A stretch of DNA of 7,343 nt from Deltaproteobacteria bacterium (GTDB taxonomy: Bacteria > Desulfobacterota > Desulfobacteria > Desulfobacterales > SG8-13). The notes below the pieces were generated by a model. The model did not search any database and was not told where the DNA came from. It saw only the letters and a list, made by a program, of their open reading frames with translations. Positions 6,322 to 7,343 of this stretch are shown here, one piece after another. The stretch is taken from NCBI GenBank assembly GCA_024639205.1, contig JAHEIV010000144.1, positions 1-7,343 of the forward strand, given 5' to 3'. Within the stretch, counting starts at the first letter, position 1. Each line of letters opens with the position of its first letter. A program made the position numbers and the translations under genes.

Positions 6322-7343
6322 ATGAACGATAACAATCCGAAAGCACCGTGCATTGCCGTGCTGGGAACCGGCTCGGAAGTCGGCAAAAGCATCGTGGCCA
6401 CCGCGCTGTGCCGGATCTTCTCCGATCGCGGCATTCAGGTCGCCCCATTCAAAGCCCAGAATATGTCCAATAATTCGGGCGTCACCCCGGAAGGGCTGGA
6501 AATGGGTCGGGCTCAAATCGTTCAGGCCGAAGCTGCCCGGATCCCGCCCCGGGTGGACATGAACCCGATTCTGCTCAAGCCCACCAGTGACGTGGGGGCT
6601 CAGGTCATTTTGCTCGGCAGGGCCGTCGGCAACAGCAGTGCCGGAGAATACCACAGCCACAAGAAAGAGTTGTTTTTCGAAGCCTGCCGGGCCCTGGACC
6701 GACTGCGAGAGCAACAGGAGCTGATCGTCATGGAAGGCGCCGGATCCTGTGCCGAAGTCAACCTGATGTCCCACGACATCGTCAACTTCAAAATGACCGA
6801 ACACGCCGGTGCCCCGGTCATACTGGTGGCCGATATTCATCGCGGCGGCGTCTTCGCCCAGATCGTCGGAACCCTGGCATGTCTGCCGCCGGAAAAGCAG
6901 GCTCGGATCGCCGGTGTACTGATCAACCGGTTCCGGGGGGATATTCAATTGTTTTCGGAAGGTGTCGAGTGGATCGAACACAAAACCGGCAAGAAGGTGT
7001 TCGGCGTGCTGCCCTGGTATGATCACATTACCATTGAATCGGAAGACTCGGTGGCAATCGAAAGCCCGGATCGGGTGCCGGACCGGCAAATCGAGCGCCC
7101 GGCGGTCGCCGTGATCCGATTGCCCCACATCTCGAATTTCACTGATTTCGATCCGCTGCTGGGGATCCCGGCGCTTCACCTTTATTTCCTGGAGAAAGTG
7201 CAGGATTTGAAGGCTTTCGCGGCGGTCATTCTGCCCGGCTCCAAAAACACGCGCTTTGACCTGCGGTGGCTGCATGACATTGGCTGGACTGCCGAAATTC
7301 GCCGGTTTGTAGACCGCGGCGGTCACTTGCTGGGAATCTGCGG
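6322..7343 (+). CDS. cobQ: Cobyric acid synthase CobQ/CbiP, 3' end beyond the window
   Basis: This glutamine-dependent amidotransferase amidates the b, d, e and g side chains of adenosylcobyrinic acid a,c-diamide to give adenosylcobyric acid, using ATP. The open frame runs to the window edge: 340 complete codons of a family usually near 490-530 residues. The synthetase domain shows VLGTGSEVGKSIVATALCR at 13-31 (dethiobiotin synthetase-like P-loop), FKAQNMSNNS at 43-52, MNPILLKP at 80-87, EGAGSCAEVNL at 138-148, VADIHRGGVFAQIVGT at 169-184 and RLPHISNFTDFDPL at 266-279. The glutaminase domain begins near AVILPGSKNT at 301-310, and the last codon read is Cys340 in GGHLLGIC, the expected thiol nucleophile. 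Most relatives have Pro rather than Cys at 143 and Asp rather than His at 172. The ATG is the only possible start after an upstream region without alternatives; its Shine-Dalgarno is weak. The gene is cut by the window, not visibly broken. Confidence 0.96.
   Translation, partial: MNDNNPKAPCIAVLGTGSEVGKSIVATALCRIFSDRGIQVAPFKAQNMSNNSGVTPEGLEMGRAQIVQAEAARIPPRVDMNPILLKPTSDVGAQVILLGRAVGNSSAGEYHSHKKELFFEACRALDRLREQQELIVMEGAGSCAEVNLMSHDIVNFKMTEHAGAPVILVADIHRGGVFAQIVGTLACLPPEKQARIAGVLINRFRGDIQLFSEGVEWIEHKTGKKVFGVLPWYDHITIESEDSVAIESPDRVPDRQIERPAVAVIRLPHISNFTDFDPLLGIPALHLYFLEKVQDLKAFAAVILPGSKNTRFDLRWLHDIGWTAEIRRFVDRGGHLLGIC

Overview
This window is one uninterrupted stretch of an anaerobic (cobalt-early) adenosylcobalamin biosynthesis operon. 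Eight genes lie on the + strand with almost no intergenic space, in the order cbiC, cbiD, cbiET (fusion), cbiF, cbiG, cbiH, cobO, cobQ/cbiP. The last gene runs off the right edge. CbiD and CbiG mark the cobalt-early, oxygen-independent route. The DNA is GC-rich. The protein style (CobL-type CbiE-CbiT fusion, short CobO) would fit an anaerobic Desulfobacterota-like bacterium, but that taxonomic guess is an inference with low confidence.

Layout: positions 1-31 are a short leader holding only the cbiC ribosome binding site. The block at 32-5748 carries ring-modifying steps of corrin formation. CbiF (C11 methylation), CbiG (lactone opening and loss of the C20-derived fragment), CbiH (C17 methylation and ring contraction), CbiD (C1 methylation), CbiET (C5 and C15 methylation and C12 decarboxylation) and CbiC (methyl migration from C11 to C12) together take the cobalt-factor III/precorrin-3 stage to cobyrinic acid, apart from the CbiJ reduction, which is not encoded here. 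The block at 5759-7343 carries late steps: CobO adenosylates the corrinoid cobalt and CobQ/CbiP amidates four side chains to give adenosylcobyric acid. The cobaltochelatase, CbiL, CbiJ, CbiA, cobalt transport and nucleotide-loop genes are not in the window.

The gene order C-D-E-T-F-G-H...P matches the Salmonella cbi operon, with cobO in place of the J-K-L-M-N-Q-O segment. Coupling is tight: cbiF and cbiG abut (TAAATG), cbiC and cbiD are 9 nt apart in the same frame, and cbiH starts 109 nt inside cbiG.

I see no RNA genes, mobile elements, CRISPR arrays or new defence or metabolic systems. The most interesting local signal is the cbiG/cbiH overlap. It has an internal Shine-Dalgarno for cbiH and a G-GGA-AAG heptamer in the correct phase for a -1 frameshift that would fuse CbiG to CbiH. 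Otherwise this is an ordinary, intact biosynthetic operon.
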